A stretch of 64,000 nt of DNA from Melioribacter roseus P3M-2 (lineage in GTDB: Bacteria > Bacteroidota > Ignavibacteria > Ignavibacteriales > Melioribacteraceae). Below the pieces are notes generated by a model that was given only the letters and a program-made list of their open reading frames with translations, searched no databases and was not told the origin of the DNA. Position numbers and translations under genes: made by a program. This document shows positions 25,164 to 35,608 of the stretch, piece by piece. The DNA is taken from assembly GCF_000279145.1 (NCBI RefSeq), contig NC_018178.1:62001-126000 (forward strand). The letters run 5' to 3'. Each line of letters opens with the position of its first letter. The stretch's first letter is position 1.

Positions 25164-28100
25164 TTATTTTAAACGGTAGATCTTGAAGTCGTCTATTTCC
25201 TGGTGCGATTTTACAGTACGGAATCCGAAATATCCTTCCGTTAAAGGATCGTTGTCTTTATAAGTAAAATACAATTCGCCGTCGACGTAAAGGCTTGTCG
25301 TTCCATTGTAAACAATAATTTGTATAAAGTAGGTTTTGTTCGGTCGAAGGAGATGTTTTTCATCCTTATAATCGAATATGAGAGCGCGCTCGCCGTTTCC
25401 CCGGTATTTCCGAAATCGCGTAGTTGTATTGCTGTTTCCGCCAATACCCGCATAATAAAGACTCAACGAGTCATACGACGAGAATGCGCCGTCTCGCGTG
25501 AACAAATTATCGTTCCTCGGGTCTGTTGCCATCCAGAATTGATTTAAGTCGGATAATCTGTCGTTATATCCACCGTTATCAATTACCTTCCTTTTATACT
25601 CAATCAACAAATTACCTTCGAGTTTTTTATTAAACCATACGGTAGCTCCGTGCTCTACGTCGATAATCAATTTACCGTCTTGAATTTCAACTTTGGAAAA
25701 AGGCGATTTTTTTGTTTCGACAATCCAATTATCCAGTCCGTTTTCGAAGTCGTCCCGGTACAGTAACTCGCCTATTTTGTATCCTTCGGCGCAGACGCTA
25801 TCCCTGAAATTTTGTAAAATTTCTTCGGGAATATTATCACCGACGAGTTCAAGCAATTCGATTGCATTCAGGCACCATTGCGCCGTATTGTTCGTTGAAA
25901 CTCCTCTCACTTCATAAACCGGCTGTAAACTTTGAACGCTGTCGAATTTTGTCATTTTGAAAACCGTATGATAATACCTCGGTTTTGCGTTAAGAAATTC
26001 GTTCCATGCCCGGGCTGCAAAAGCAGTGTCGCCCGAAACTTTAGCGTACCAAGCGGGCAATCTGGCATACCAGGAGCCGGGTTTTCCGAGTTCGACTTTT
26101 CTTCCGAATTCTTTCTCGACTTCAGAAACCGGAGCTCCGTAAAGTTTACAGAATTGATTCCACATTTTATTCCATTTTTCGTTTTTCAATAAATTAGTTA
26201 ATTCGAAAGCGACTTCGGGACCGCCCATCAGAACCGAAAGATGCGCCGAACCAATGTCGTCTTCATTCAATCGATAAAGTTTGTAAGTCTTAGGATCATA
26301 TCCGAAAGCGGCGTCTTTTCCCGAAAAGAAACCGTACGGCATGTCATAAAGACTGTTAACTCCCTGCATAATTCTGTTGCGATATGTCGTATCCCCAGTT
26401 CTTTCCCATTCCGTCATCCAGTTGCCTACAAGCGCAAGCCAGTCGGGTCCGACGCGTACATGCGTAGGATAATCGCTCTTTTCGAGAATCAAACGCAACG
26501 GGTCGATTTTACCTATCGCTTCATTAGCAGCCTCCGTTACTTCATGCATTAAATCGCCCGTTCTTTCGTCGGTAGTCAGATAATAGTAAAATCGATTTAA
26601 AGCCGCTTGAGAAATTCGCGCTTCTTTGGCGCCGCATCCCCAATGAACGACGTTGTGGCGGCTGCCCAATCCTTTGAAAGGTCCCAGATGATAAATATCC
26701 ACTTCGCTGTTATGGCGAGTCATTGCTTCAGCCATTCGGAATATGTCGCTATTTCCCGTTCTCAAAAAGCTGTACCAGAGCCACATATTCGGCATCAATT
26801 CCGTATTTGCCCAGGCATATCCCCCCATATCGTATTTCCACGTATGCCTGCGGCGGTCGTAGCTGTGTTGAATATCTCCGTAATGCCAGAAACCGTACCA
26901 GTGGCGTTGTTCCACTTCCAGTTGATAATATTTAAATGCATTTTCGAGTTGGTTTTCGAGCCAGCATTTAACATTATTGCCCCTGTCCGGCAAACTCCAG
27001 ACGCCGAATACAGGGATGCTGTGCAGATATTCCGGCGTTGCCGCCAATAAAGGCGGTTGATTAACCGTTGCAACCATTTTATGAAGAGTTTCATAATCGG
27101 GCACATTGCCGGAGGCAAATAATACCAATTCTGTTGTGCGTGCGACACCGGTTGCGATACTAAATCCCGGTTGAACGTCTTCATAACTTGCCAGAAGATT
27201 ATGTCCCCAGGCTAAAGTATCGTAATGACGCATATCCATTTCGTCTGCATCCGGAGGCCAGAGCCAAGTTTTCAATCGGACAGTATCTTTTTTGACGTCT
27301 GTTATTTCGAAAGCGGAAGGAAACGACTGCCAGAAATCGCGTAAACATACCGTCAATCCGCCTGAAACGTCGCCGACAAAAGCCAAACCGCTTGCCCGAT
27401 GACCGTATCCGGCGTCTATCCATGCGCTTTTATCGTTTGTCCTTTTCAATATCCTGAATCCGTCCGCGTTGAGCTGCGTTAATTTATAATCATTCCACGA
27501 AGCCCAGTTGTCAATAAGAAACCGTTGCTGTTTTGAAAGCGAATCAGGTTCGGGAATTCGTAAACCTCTCAATTGTCTGTCGTAAAAATCTTCCCGGCGG
27601 TCCAAAGGATATCTTCCGCTCAAAGGCTGACACGGTTCGTCCCATAATCTGCCGTCGTCCCCGGAAAAACGGATATGGCGGTTGTACAGTTGTTCGTCGA
27701 GCGGAACGTCAAAAACCAGTCCCAAACCGCGTATAAAATCTTTTTGCTGATCGCCGTCATAAATAATCGTATGAATCATACGGATAGATTGTTGACCTGC
27801 GTAAAAATAGAGTCGAACAATAAACGGCAGCCAGCTTCTGGCGCCCGACTCGGAGAAATGTTTGCCTTCTATTTTAATTACCGCTCTGACCGGTCCGCTT
27901 TGCTCGACCGTAACATTATCAATATTGCCGATAAATTTTTCTTTTGCGGGTTGTATTCCGGCTTCGGAGCTTGGTCCATTCTGTAAAATACAAACCAATC
28001 TTCCGCCTGTGGAAATTTCTCTCGCGTTAATCTTTATAAAACGAATAAGTCGTTCGCCGCGCTTGGGAATGCCACACTGTAGAACTCCTGTGTTCACTAA

Positions 28101-28529
28101 TATATCATTGCCTGTATCTGTTACTTCCACTTTTGTTTTAAACGGATTGACATCGGCAGCTTTTATGGCTTGGAGTTGAAATACGGCGCCGGAATTCGTA
28201 TCGACAACAGTACTTAAACCGATCCATTTTAACGAACCGTCCGGCCAATAAGCCAAAGGCCATGATTGAACAGGCAAAGTTTTTCCCTGTGAATCTTTCA
28301 ATAAAAATTTTGTTGATTTATCTAACTTGCCTTCAGGAAACGGAACCCCCCAGCTAACGCCGGTAGATAATAACGGCGGTTTACCCCCAAGCCAGGATAA
28401 CTTTACCGGAGCATTGTTCTGGGCTAAAGTCGAATTCCATAAGATACCGAGAATTAGCAGTACACATACTAAAACTATCAGCCGAATTCTTTTTTTCTTT
28501 TGAAAACTATCGGATATTTCTCTCTTCAT
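25164..28529 (-). CDS. PL26-type exo-rhamnogalacturonan lyase with C-terminal DUF6250-like module
   Basis: Large secreted protein of 1121 residues. After an N-terminal hydrophobic segment (about 17-36) the sequence PVKLSWLGGKPP followed by GVSWGVPFPEGKL is the start of the PcRGLX/YetA-type fold (RIFT barrel, then alpha/alpha toroid with WYGFWHYGDIQHSYD and the beta-sandwich), described for exo-unsaturated rhamnogalacturonan lyases. Residues about 915-1121 form a separate jelly-roll module (YRDDFENGLDNWIVE, ending YFGFRTVKSHQEIDDFKIYRL) of the DUF6250 kind seen in pectin loci. No T9SS tail. Ribosome-binding site weak. Confidence 0.82.
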   Translation of the reverse strand: MKREISDSFQKKKRIRLIVLVCVLLILGILWNSTLAQNNAPVKLSWLGGKPPLLSTGVSWGVPFPEGKLDKSTKFLLKDSQGKTLPVQSWPLAYWPDGSLKWIGLSTVVDTNSGAVFQLQAIKAADVNPFKTKVEVTDTGNDILVNTGVLQCGIPKRGERLIRFIKINAREISTGGRLVCILQNGPSSEAGIQPAKEKFIGNIDNVTVEQSGPVRAVIKIEGKHFSESGARSWLPFIVRLYFYAGQQSIRMIHTIIYDGDQQKDFIRGLGLVFDVPLDEQLYNRHIRFSGDDGRLWDEPCQPLSGRYPLDRREDFYDRQLRGLRIPEPDSLSKQQRFLIDNWASWNDYKLTQLNADGFRILKRTNDKSAWIDAGYGHRASGLAFVGDVSGGLTVCLRDFWQSFPSAFEITDVKKDTVRLKTWLWPPDADEMDMRHYDTLAWGHNLLASYEDVQPGFSIATGVARTTELVLFASGNVPDYETLHKMVATVNQPPLLAATPEYLHSIPVFGVWSLPDRGNNVKCWLENQLENAFKYYQLEVEQRHWYGFWHYGDIQHSYDRRRHTWKYDMGGYAWANTELMPNMWLWYSFLRTGNSDIFRMAEAMTRHNSEVDIYHLGPFKGLGSRHNVVHWGCGAKEARISQAALNRFYYYLTTDERTGDLMHEVTEAANEAIGKIDPLRLILEKSDYPTHVRVGPDWLALVGNWMTEWERTGDTTYRNRIMQGVNSLYDMPYGFFSGKDAAFGYDPKTYKLYRLNEDDIGSAHLSVLMGGPEVAFELTNLLKNEKWNKMWNQFCKLYGAPVSEVEKEFGRKVELGKPGSWYARLPAWYAKVSGDTAFAARAWNEFLNAKPRYYHTVFKMTKFDSVQSLQPVYEVRGVSTNNTAQWCLNAIELLELVGDNIPEEILQNFRDSVCAEGYKIGELLYRDDFENGLDNWIVETKKSPFSKVEIQDGKLIIDVEHGATVWFNKKLEGNLLIEYKRKVIDNGGYNDRLSDLNQFWMATDPRNDNLFTRDGAFSSYDSLSLYYAGIGGNSNTTTRFRKYRGNGERALIFDYKDEKHLLRPNKTYFIQIIVYNGTTSLYVDGELYFTYKDNDPLTEGYFGFRTVKSHQEIDDFKIYRLK

Positions 28530-28625
28530 AATTTTTTTACTCTGTCTTTTCGACTTTTATTATGTAATCGCAGTTGGGTAGTTATAATTTCGTCCGAACG
28601 GAAACAACATAACACATCGGCAAGC

Positions 28626-30116
28626 TTATTTAATGACAATCATTTTTTTAGATTCCGTGAACAGCGGCGTTTCTTTATTTTGAATCGTAATCCTATAAAA
28701 ATAAATTCCGCCGCTTAGATTCGAAGCGTCGAACACTACTGTATAATAACCGGCTTCTTTATATTCATTAACTAACTCAGCAATTTCGCAGCCAAGTAAA
28801 TCGTACACTTTAATATTTATTTTTGAAGCAGAAGTTATGGTATAATTAATTTGCGTACTTGGATTAAACGGGTTCGGATAATTTTGATACAACTGAAATT
28901 CGGCGGGTACAGAACTACTTTTGTTCTCCGGCGGTACGCCGGTGGTTCCACCGGCCATTTTATAAATTTCGCTTCCGGCAAGCAGGAAGGCTCCTAGCCC
29001 ATAATCTTCAAAGTTCGGCGCTTTGTCGTAAGTAACGGGCTGTCCGTCGGAGGGTTGTTTACCGGTGCTTTGAACGTATCCCAAAAATCCGTTTTCGTGG
29101 AGCGCGTCATTGGCTAATGCATTCCAACCCTTTATTGCCGCTTCTTTATAAACGGAGTCTGTTAACAATCCTTTATTCACGCCCCATGCCAAGCCGAAAG
29201 TAAAGAACGCGGTACCGGATGTTTCTTTACCGCCGAATTCGCCGGGGTCATGCAAGCTTACGTTCCAGAAACCGTCTTCGCGTTGAACCGCTATGAGCGC
29301 CTCGGCCATTTCATTAAATGTTGTTTCATATTCGTCTCTGTGCGGAGCGTTATAGGGCATTACATCCAAAACGCGCGCTAGCGCCGCAAGAACCCAGCCG
29401 TTGCCTCTCGACCAATACGTATCTTCGCCGTTCGGCGAAGTGTGAGGAGGATCGAAATCTTTGTCGCGCCACCAAAGATGGTCGATTTTATTATATAATC
29501 CCGAATCCCCTTCTTCCGTTTTGGTATGCATATACATTCGATACATTCGATTAAAATATAGAGTATCGTCGTAGATTGCGCCGAGTTTTGCAAACACCGG
29601 CATCGCCATATGCAATGCGTCTATCCACCACCAATCATCAACTTTATTGCTGTTTATCATTCCATCGATAACTTTTTTAATTTTTTCAATCCTTTCCGGT
29701 TGAGGATCTATCTGGTAAAGTTCGATATATGTTTGACCGCACGCCTGGTTATCCGCATTACGTGTAGTCGTGCCTCCGTAAGCCGGTTCCCAATTGTGGC
29801 TTTCGGCCCATTGAACCGCATAATCATAAAATTTTTTGTCGGGTTTAATTCCGTACAACGCCATTAAACCTTCATAGTATGTGGCGCGTGTCCAGATATT
29901 GCTCGGGCGTCTTTTATCCGTAACAATATCCGCTCCCGGGTCCGGCCATTTCTTCATAAAGTATTCATTAGCCAGCAGCATTTTTTCCAGAACTATATTT
30001 TTATCTACATTTTTATCTACCGGGTTTTGAGCATGAACGTTTGTAACGTTTAATAAGGCGACCGTTATAAGACAACTGATTATTCCGGTAATCTTATATC
30101 CGTAATAATTTTTCAT
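28626..30116 (-). CDS. GH105 unsaturated rhamnogalacturonyl hydrolase with T9SS sorting domain
   Basis: Second GH105 of the window (496 aa), only distantly similar to the one near rhaM. Signal peptide about 1-29. The (alpha/alpha)6-barrel carries WWWIDALHMAMPVFAKLG (catalytic Asp region) and TYWSRGNGWVLAALARVLD. Residues about 415-496 are a T9SS type A sorting domain (NYPNPFNPSTQINY, ending KKMIVIK), so the enzyme should be surface-exposed or released. It acts on lyase products such as those from PL11. Confidence 0.92.
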   Translation of the reverse strand: MKNYYGYKITGIISCLITVALLNVTNVHAQNPVDKNVDKNIVLEKMLLANEYFMKKWPDPGADIVTDKRRPSNIWTRATYYEGLMALYGIKPDKKFYDYAVQWAESHNWEPAYGGTTTRNADNQACGQTYIELYQIDPQPERIEKIKKVIDGMINSNKVDDWWWIDALHMAMPVFAKLGAIYDDTLYFNRMYRMYMHTKTEEGDSGLYNKIDHLWWRDKDFDPPHTSPNGEDTYWSRGNGWVLAALARVLDVMPYNAPHRDEYETTFNEMAEALIAVQREDGFWNVSLHDPGEFGGKETSGTAFFTFGLAWGVNKGLLTDSVYKEAAIKGWNALANDALHENGFLGYVQSTGKQPSDGQPVTYDKAPNFEDYGLGAFLLAGSEIYKMAGGTTGVPPENKSSSVPAEFQLYQNYPNPFNPSTQINYTITSASKINIKVYDLLGCEIAELVNEYKEAGYYTVVFDASNLSGGIYFYRITIQNKETPLFTESKKMIVIK

Positions 30117-30149
30117 AAAAGGTTTTTTGAGTTAATAGAATTTCAAATA

Positions 30150-30178
30150 GGCTGTGCCTCTTTCAAAAGACACAGCCT
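30150..30178 (-). other. Intergenic hairpin behind the duplicated T9SS gene
   Basis: GGCTGTGCCTCTTT / AAAGACACAGCC inverted repeat in the gap between the 30198 stop and the next gene. It lacks a following T-run on the minus strand, so it may be a weak terminator or a 3'-end stabiliser. Confidence 0.45.
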
Positions 30179-30197
30179 TGGATAAGTGAGAGGCTAC

Positions 30198-32510
30198 TCA
30201 CTTCAGGAGCATAAGTTTCTTAACGCTCACAAAATCATTCGCTTCGATACGATAGAAATAGACGCCGGAAGCCAAATCAGAAGCGTTGAACTGAATAGTA
30301 TGATAACCGGCGGCATATTCTCCGTTAACCAGATTGGCTACCAATCTGCCCAGGAGGTCATATACTGCAATTTTGACGATGCTTTTTTCCGGCAGCGAGA
30401 ACTTAATGGTTGTTGTCGGATTGAAAGGATTCGGATAATTCTGTTCGAGCGAATAAGAGACCGGCAAAGATTTTTCTTCTTCAACCGATACCGGTTCGGG
30501 CACTTTGCCAAGATTTACCATACGAGCCACTTCATTCAGGTAAACTTGTTTTGCGCCTTCCGTAAAATTATAATAATTGAATAAAGCGGCATCCCCGCCG
30601 GTTGCATAAGCGTGGTCGTTTCCGTTTCCGATTAATGAACGATATCCGGCAGGCATATCTCCGGCTCCGTCATAAAATTCGACCCAGGGTTCCCAGCGTA
30701 CAAAGAGGACATTTGACGTGGCGGCATCCCTTGCAAGCACAATACCGTTACCGGCGTCCGCGGCTTCCAGGAAATCATAAGGAGAAGTTACCCAATACAT
30801 TGTGCTGTCGCTCGATAACGTAACGCCTGCGAATACAGGGTCGTCAGGCATTTCGATTTTAGCTATTATGGTATCTCCTGCTGAATCAAATGACGTTGTA
30901 GCGCCGGTGGGCAGCCAATTCAATCTGTTGTTGCGCGCCGCCCATAAATGCAATAAAAGAACGGGCGAAGTTATATTATTCCAGGCGGTTTTATGCGAAC
31001 CTCCAAAATCGCCGCTTGTTCCGGAACGTCCTATTATCACAAGGTCGACTGAATTCAGCGTATCGACAAATCCTTCTGAAGCTGTTTCGAGCGATGCCGA
31101 ATAAAGAGTGTATACTTTATAGCCCTGCTCCAGTAGCTCGTCTATAAAAGGTTTGTCGGCGCTTAGATTTGTATTCGGATCGACAACGCTTTCTTTACTA
31201 ATAAATGCAATGGTTTTTCCTAGTCCGACCGGTCTCGGCGGAGCCTCGGGCAAATTGACCATCCGCTCGACTTCATTCAGGTATACCTGTTTGGCTTCGG
31301 GAGTAAAATTGTAGTAATTAAAAGGACCCGCATGGTCGTTGCCGTTGCCGATTAACGTACGATATCCTGCGGGATAATCCCCTGCGCCGTCATAGAATTC
31401 CACCCAGGGATCCCAGCGTACGAACAACACATTTGAGGTTCCGGCTTCGCGAGCCAATATCGTTCCGTTTCCCCCGTCGGTTGTCGCCATAAAATCGTAA
31501 GGAGAAACTACCCAATTCATAGTGTTGTCTTCAGCCAGCGTTATTCCCCGAAATACCGGATCGTCCGGCAATTCAATTTTTGCCTTAATAGTATCCCCCG
31601 CATTATCGTATGATGTAGTTGTTCCCGTCGGCAACCAATTCAAACGATTGTTGCGGGCTGCCCACAGATGCAGCAACATAACAGGAGCTTTAATGTTATT
31701 CCAAGCTTCCTTGTGACTTCCCCCGAAATCTCCGCTGGAGCCCGAACGTCCGATAATTATAAGGTCGGCGGAGTTCAAACTGTCCAACAGACCTTGCGAG
31801 GCGGTTTCTATAGAATTCGTATAAACCGTAAAAACTTCATATCCTGCAGATATTAGGTCGTCTATAAAAGGTTTATCGGCGTTTTCATTTGTTGCGGGAT
31901 CAATTTTACCTGGCATACTTACAAAAGCTATTACTTTCGGCATCCATTCCTTATTTATATTGGGATCGAAAGTCTCGCTCGATGTAATAATAATATGATC
32001 CAGCAATGCATTCGGTTCACGACCGAAAAAATCGACAGAATGAACGCCGGCAGAATCGATTACAATCGGCGTATTCCCTTTATGCCAAGACCATGATCCT
32101 CTCGGTTGGCCTGAGACCTGGCCGGCTACAACACCGTCAACGCCGTAGAAAAAAGAATCGCTATGGTCATCCGGGAAAAACACATAAGCCCATACATAAT
32201 GCGTTCCGGTATCGACAAAGTTTACATTATAAGATAATTTGATATTGATTGTTTCGGCGTTGCTTGTGCTTCCGTCGCCTTTTGCCATATAAGCTTTCAT
32301 ATAACCTTCGCCCATAAAGCCCTCAACGGAATCTTCCAGCGCAAAAACGTCGCCGTCTTTTGCATCCAGACCGGGTCTGTATGCGTCATATTTTTCCGCC
32401 GGAATAACGACCAGTCCGAGCGAGTCGCTCTTCTGTACGAATTGCGCATTTACACTGCTCAAGAACAGTAAGACAAATGTTGCCAAAAGATATTTGATCT
32501 TATACTTCAT
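30198..32510 (-). CDS. T9SS surface protein with internally duplicated ThuA/flavodoxin-like module
   Basis: Unrecognised 770-residue exported protein. Signal peptide about 1-22. Residues about 30-180 look like a beta-sandwich sugar-binding module (HYVWAYVFFPDDHSDSFFYGVDG). Residues about 191-421 and 432-668 are two copies of one alpha/beta module, very alike by eye, each with ADKPFIDxL near the start, ADLIIIGRSGSSGDFGGSHK-type glycines, LLHLWAARNNRLNWLPTG and FVRWxPWVEFYDGAGD. The fold resembles class I amidotransferase/ThuA-like proteins but no catalytic Cys is visible. T9SS type A tail from about 690. Strong AGGAGGGG ribosome-binding site. Function unknown; pectin-related by context. Confidence 0.7.
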   Translation of the reverse strand: MKYKIKYLLATFVLLFLSSVNAQFVQKSDSLGLVVIPAEKYDAYRPGLDAKDGDVFALEDSVEGFMGEGYMKAYMAKGDGSTSNAETINIKLSYNVNFVDTGTHYVWAYVFFPDDHSDSFFYGVDGVVAGQVSGQPRGSWSWHKGNTPIVIDSAGVHSVDFFGREPNALLDHIIITSSETFDPNINKEWMPKVIAFVSMPGKIDPATNENADKPFIDDLISAGYEVFTVYTNSIETASQGLLDSLNSADLIIIGRSGSSGDFGGSHKEAWNNIKAPVMLLHLWAARNNRLNWLPTGTTTSYDNAGDTIKAKIELPDDPVFRGITLAEDNTMNWVVSPYDFMATTDGGNGTILAREAGTSNVLFVRWDPWVEFYDGAGDYPAGYRTLIGNGNDHAGPFNYYNFTPEAKQVYLNEVERMVNLPEAPPRPVGLGKTIAFISKESVVDPNTNLSADKPFIDELLEQGYKVYTLYSASLETASEGFVDTLNSVDLVIIGRSGTSGDFGGSHKTAWNNITSPVLLLHLWAARNNRLNWLPTGATTSFDSAGDTIIAKIEMPDDPVFAGVTLSSDSTMYWVTSPYDFLEAADAGNGIVLARDAATSNVLFVRWEPWVEFYDGAGDMPAGYRSLIGNGNDHAYATGGDAALFNYYNFTEGAKQVYLNEVARMVNLGKVPEPVSVEEEKSLPVSYSLEQNYPNPFNPTTTIKFSLPEKSIVKIAVYDLLGRLVANLVNGEYAAGYHTIQFNASDLASGVYFYRIEANDFVSVKKLMLLK

Positions 32511-32619
32511 TACCCCTCCTAAATTAATTATTGTTTAATATGAATTCGGAAAGCAGAATCGGAAAAATTTTTTAACTATAGTATACCGATGCCCTAATTC
32601 GTGTAAGTTTGTAAACTAT

Positions 32620-35532
32620 CTACTTTTTCGGTTTTAAATCGTCCGTGGATTGTTTTGTATGAAAGTCTATTGCAGGCGGTCGTTCTTTCTTTTCGAAGAG
32701 CTCAGCAATCGTTTCATAATCGACTTTGTATTTGGGATTAAATTTGTCCGATAACATATATTTTGTCAAACTATATAATAATTGTCTTGCAGCTGGCCGT
32801 TCCGCCAAATTGCTTTGAAGGTCTGCGCTGCAAACCATAAGTTTTCCGTTTTCCACCTGGGCTTCAAACACTACGGCTAATCTGCGATTTAAGAACCATG
32901 TATCGATCGGTTGTATCAGGGGTTTAAAATCCGGCGGGAACAACTCAAGATTCATTACCTGCTGACGGTTTAAAATTTCCCACCATTGCAAATTGCTGTG
33001 AAATTCTGTGGGGAAATCCGAAAACGCCGGATGTTTGGGATTACACAAAATTCCCAGAGTATGCGGCGGACGCATCTTAAACCACGATGTATTCCAAAAT
33101 ACCGGATTCAAATACTGAATTACATCTTTGCCGCGCTCGACTTTACCGGCGGCATGTAAAAATACTTTCCCGCCGTTCTTTAGCACGGAATCGGCTTTTT
33201 CATCGAGTTCATTACAAAAATATATGTCACGCTTATCAATAGTCGGAAGTTCAACCGGATAGACCCAGAAATTCCAGCTATTTGTATAATTGGCTACCGA
33301 AACCGATAAAGTCAATTTTTTAGCTTTTGTAATTTGCAAAAGCGGCAAATCGATGGAACCAAGAGTTATACAATTGTCGAGCCGTATGTCGTGTTCCTTA
33401 AAAGAACTTTGAGCTATAATGTTACCGGCGCAATCGGTCACCTTCCATTGCGCGGTAATATTTTTCAGCGGTTGTTTTCCGAAATGAAAAACTTCTATAT
33501 CAGCATGAAATGTTTCGTTGTTCATAAAAACAAATTTGGGTATACGGGCAAGAGGGACGGTAGGTCCGAAAAAGTTTCTGAATTCAGACGCGGTTATATA
33601 ACCTTTTTCTTCCCAGAATGCATTGAGCACACCGACGAGCGCAGTTCCCTGCCCCGGGTAATCGTTTAATGCGAGCAATTGTATACCTGCCAATTTACGA
33701 GTACGCAAAGCGGCTTCGATTTCTAACTTGTAACACAATGCCTGCAGCTTTCCCGACGCCATTAAAAAATCTTCCGCTTGTTCACCCATATGATTCTTTG
33801 TTAATACTTCCCGGAACAATTCGAAATTCTTTGCTTTGTAGACGCCAGTATACTTATCAATCTCTTTGAAATCCGGGAAAGCGCAATGTTGTCCCATTTC
33901 ATGCACGACGTAAGGAACAGTATATTGTTCTATTTTATTAAAATAATCGAACATACTTTCCGGACGCTTTTTCCAGGGAAGGCCGCGCGGTTCCGATCTG
34001 ACGATGAATTGACTTTCCGGAACGAGAGGCCAACTTTTTCCGATTGACGCGCCTGTATAAACCCTGCGGTTGTCTTTCTCTTTCCAATGATTGACGAGTT
34101 TGCCCAGGTATTCCGCTTGATTCCGTCCCGCCGGCTCGTTGCCGTAAGCCATCATACAAAATGAAGGATGGTTGCCGTAAGCGTCTAAAATACGATCGGC
34201 TTCATCGTAAATATATTGATCGACAGGTTTGCCGTCTCCCAAACTTGTGCCATGATTCGCCCAACTTGGACCTTCAATCTGTAAATAAAATCCCAATTTG
34301 TCCGCGGCGGAAAATGCCGCTTCGGGCGGGCACCAGGAGTGAAAACGCATATGGTTCAAACCGAACTCTTTACATATTTTGAAAATCCTTTCCCACGATA
34401 TTTCTTCTGTCGGCGGATAACCTCTTTTGGGAAAAACGCAATTTTCAACCGTACCTCTTAAAAAAACCGGGCGATTATTGACTTCAAAGCGAGTCCCGTT
34501 GATAGAAAACGAACGCATTCCGAATTGGATTACACTTTCATCGGTATTTCCGAATTCATCCGTCAAAACCGCAGTCATCATATAAAGCGCCGGATTAAAT
34601 TCATCCCAGAATTGAACATTCTTGCCCATCGGATAAATTATTTCGATCTGCGACTTTCCTTTTACTGCGATTATTTCCTGATTCAAAGGTTCAACTGTAT
34701 GATCTATCGGTGAATTAAATGATTTCGCTCGAAGCGTTATTTTTGCTCTCGCACTTTTATCCAAAATGTTATCGATAATTATTACCGCTTTTACTGATTT
34801 CTCTTCGATATCCGGATAAAGTTTGATAGCGTCAAAAGAAACGGGCGGTTTGGACATAAGACAAATATCGCCGATTATTCCGTTCCAGTTGCCTTGCGTT
34901 TGGTCCGTAATGCCGTGCGAATCCGGACCGACATTTATTTCTTTAATACGATTATCGACTCTTATGGAAATTACATGACTGCCGGGAGTTAACAATTTCG
35001 ATAAATCGTAGCGATGGGGCGTTGAAATACTGTTCCGCATTCCGACTTTTGCGCCGTCAATCCATACCGTTGTTTCCCAATGAGGACGTTCTAAAAACAA
35101 TTCAATCTTTCGCCCGTTCCAATCAGCGGGAATATTCACCTCTCGCTGATACCATGCTACCCCCACATAATGTTTGTTTGGCGTTAACCAGAATGGAAAC
35201 TTCAGGTTATCTTTTTTTCTGTACTTTGCCATCTCCGGTCTAAAATACCATGAACTGTCGTAAATGCTGCCGGTCCACTTTGTGTCAACAGAGAGTTCGT
35301 CGCCTTTGTTGTTATCTCTCATAGAACCGGGCAGAGTTACAAAATCCGTTAATTTTTTTCCGTACCAGTTTAGTTTGATTCCTACGTCGTCCCGATCAAT
35401 TTGGAAACGCCACTTACCCTTTAAAGAAATTGCGTCGTCCCCGGTTGTTTTTGCAAAATGTAATTCTCCGGGAAAAGACAAAAAGGCAAGAACTAATAAA
35501 ACACTCGCACAAATTTTAGATATATTATTCAT
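32620..35532 (-). CDS. GH2 family beta-glycosidase
   Basis: Secreted glycoside hydrolase of 970 residues with signal peptide (about 1-27). Order: sugar-binding jelly roll (about 35-230, including FLERPHWETTVWIDG), Ig-like sandwich (to about 340), and a TIM barrel. The acid/base is E466 in MAYGNEP and the probable nucleophile E545 in VVHEMGQ. Family GH2 covers beta-galactosidase, beta-glucuronidase and beta-galacturonidase; in this pectin setting removal of beta-linked galactose or uronic acid side chains is plausible, but the substrate is not readable from the sequence. No T9SS tail, so probably periplasmic. Confidence 0.85.
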   Translation of the reverse strand: MNNISKICASVLLVLAFLSFPGELHFAKTTGDDAISLKGKWRFQIDRDDVGIKLNWYGKKLTDFVTLPGSMRDNNKGDELSVDTKWTGSIYDSSWYFRPEMAKYRKKDNLKFPFWLTPNKHYVGVAWYQREVNIPADWNGRKIELFLERPHWETTVWIDGAKVGMRNSISTPHRYDLSKLLTPGSHVISIRVDNRIKEINVGPDSHGITDQTQGNWNGIIGDICLMSKPPVSFDAIKLYPDIEEKSVKAVIIIDNILDKSARAKITLRAKSFNSPIDHTVEPLNQEIIAVKGKSQIEIIYPMGKNVQFWDEFNPALYMMTAVLTDEFGNTDESVIQFGMRSFSINGTRFEVNNRPVFLRGTVENCVFPKRGYPPTEEISWERIFKICKEFGLNHMRFHSWCPPEAAFSAADKLGFYLQIEGPSWANHGTSLGDGKPVDQYIYDEADRILDAYGNHPSFCMMAYGNEPAGRNQAEYLGKLVNHWKEKDNRRVYTGASIGKSWPLVPESQFIVRSEPRGLPWKKRPESMFDYFNKIEQYTVPYVVHEMGQHCAFPDFKEIDKYTGVYKAKNFELFREVLTKNHMGEQAEDFLMASGKLQALCYKLEIEAALRTRKLAGIQLLALNDYPGQGTALVGVLNAFWEEKGYITASEFRNFFGPTVPLARIPKFVFMNNETFHADIEVFHFGKQPLKNITAQWKVTDCAGNIIAQSSFKEHDIRLDNCITLGSIDLPLLQITKAKKLTLSVSVANYTNSWNFWVYPVELPTIDKRDIYFCNELDEKADSVLKNGGKVFLHAAGKVERGKDVIQYLNPVFWNTSWFKMRPPHTLGILCNPKHPAFSDFPTEFHSNLQWWEILNRQQVMNLELFPPDFKPLIQPIDTWFLNRRLAVVFEAQVENGKLMVCSADLQSNLAERPAARQLLYSLTKYMLSDKFNPKYKVDYETIAELFEKKERPPAIDFHTKQSTDDLKPKK

Positions 35533-35608
35533 AATTTATAAAGGTATAAATGAAACGCGCCACTTCATTCATGGGATAAGAAACAGAGGAAATAATTACT
35601 TCTTAAAT

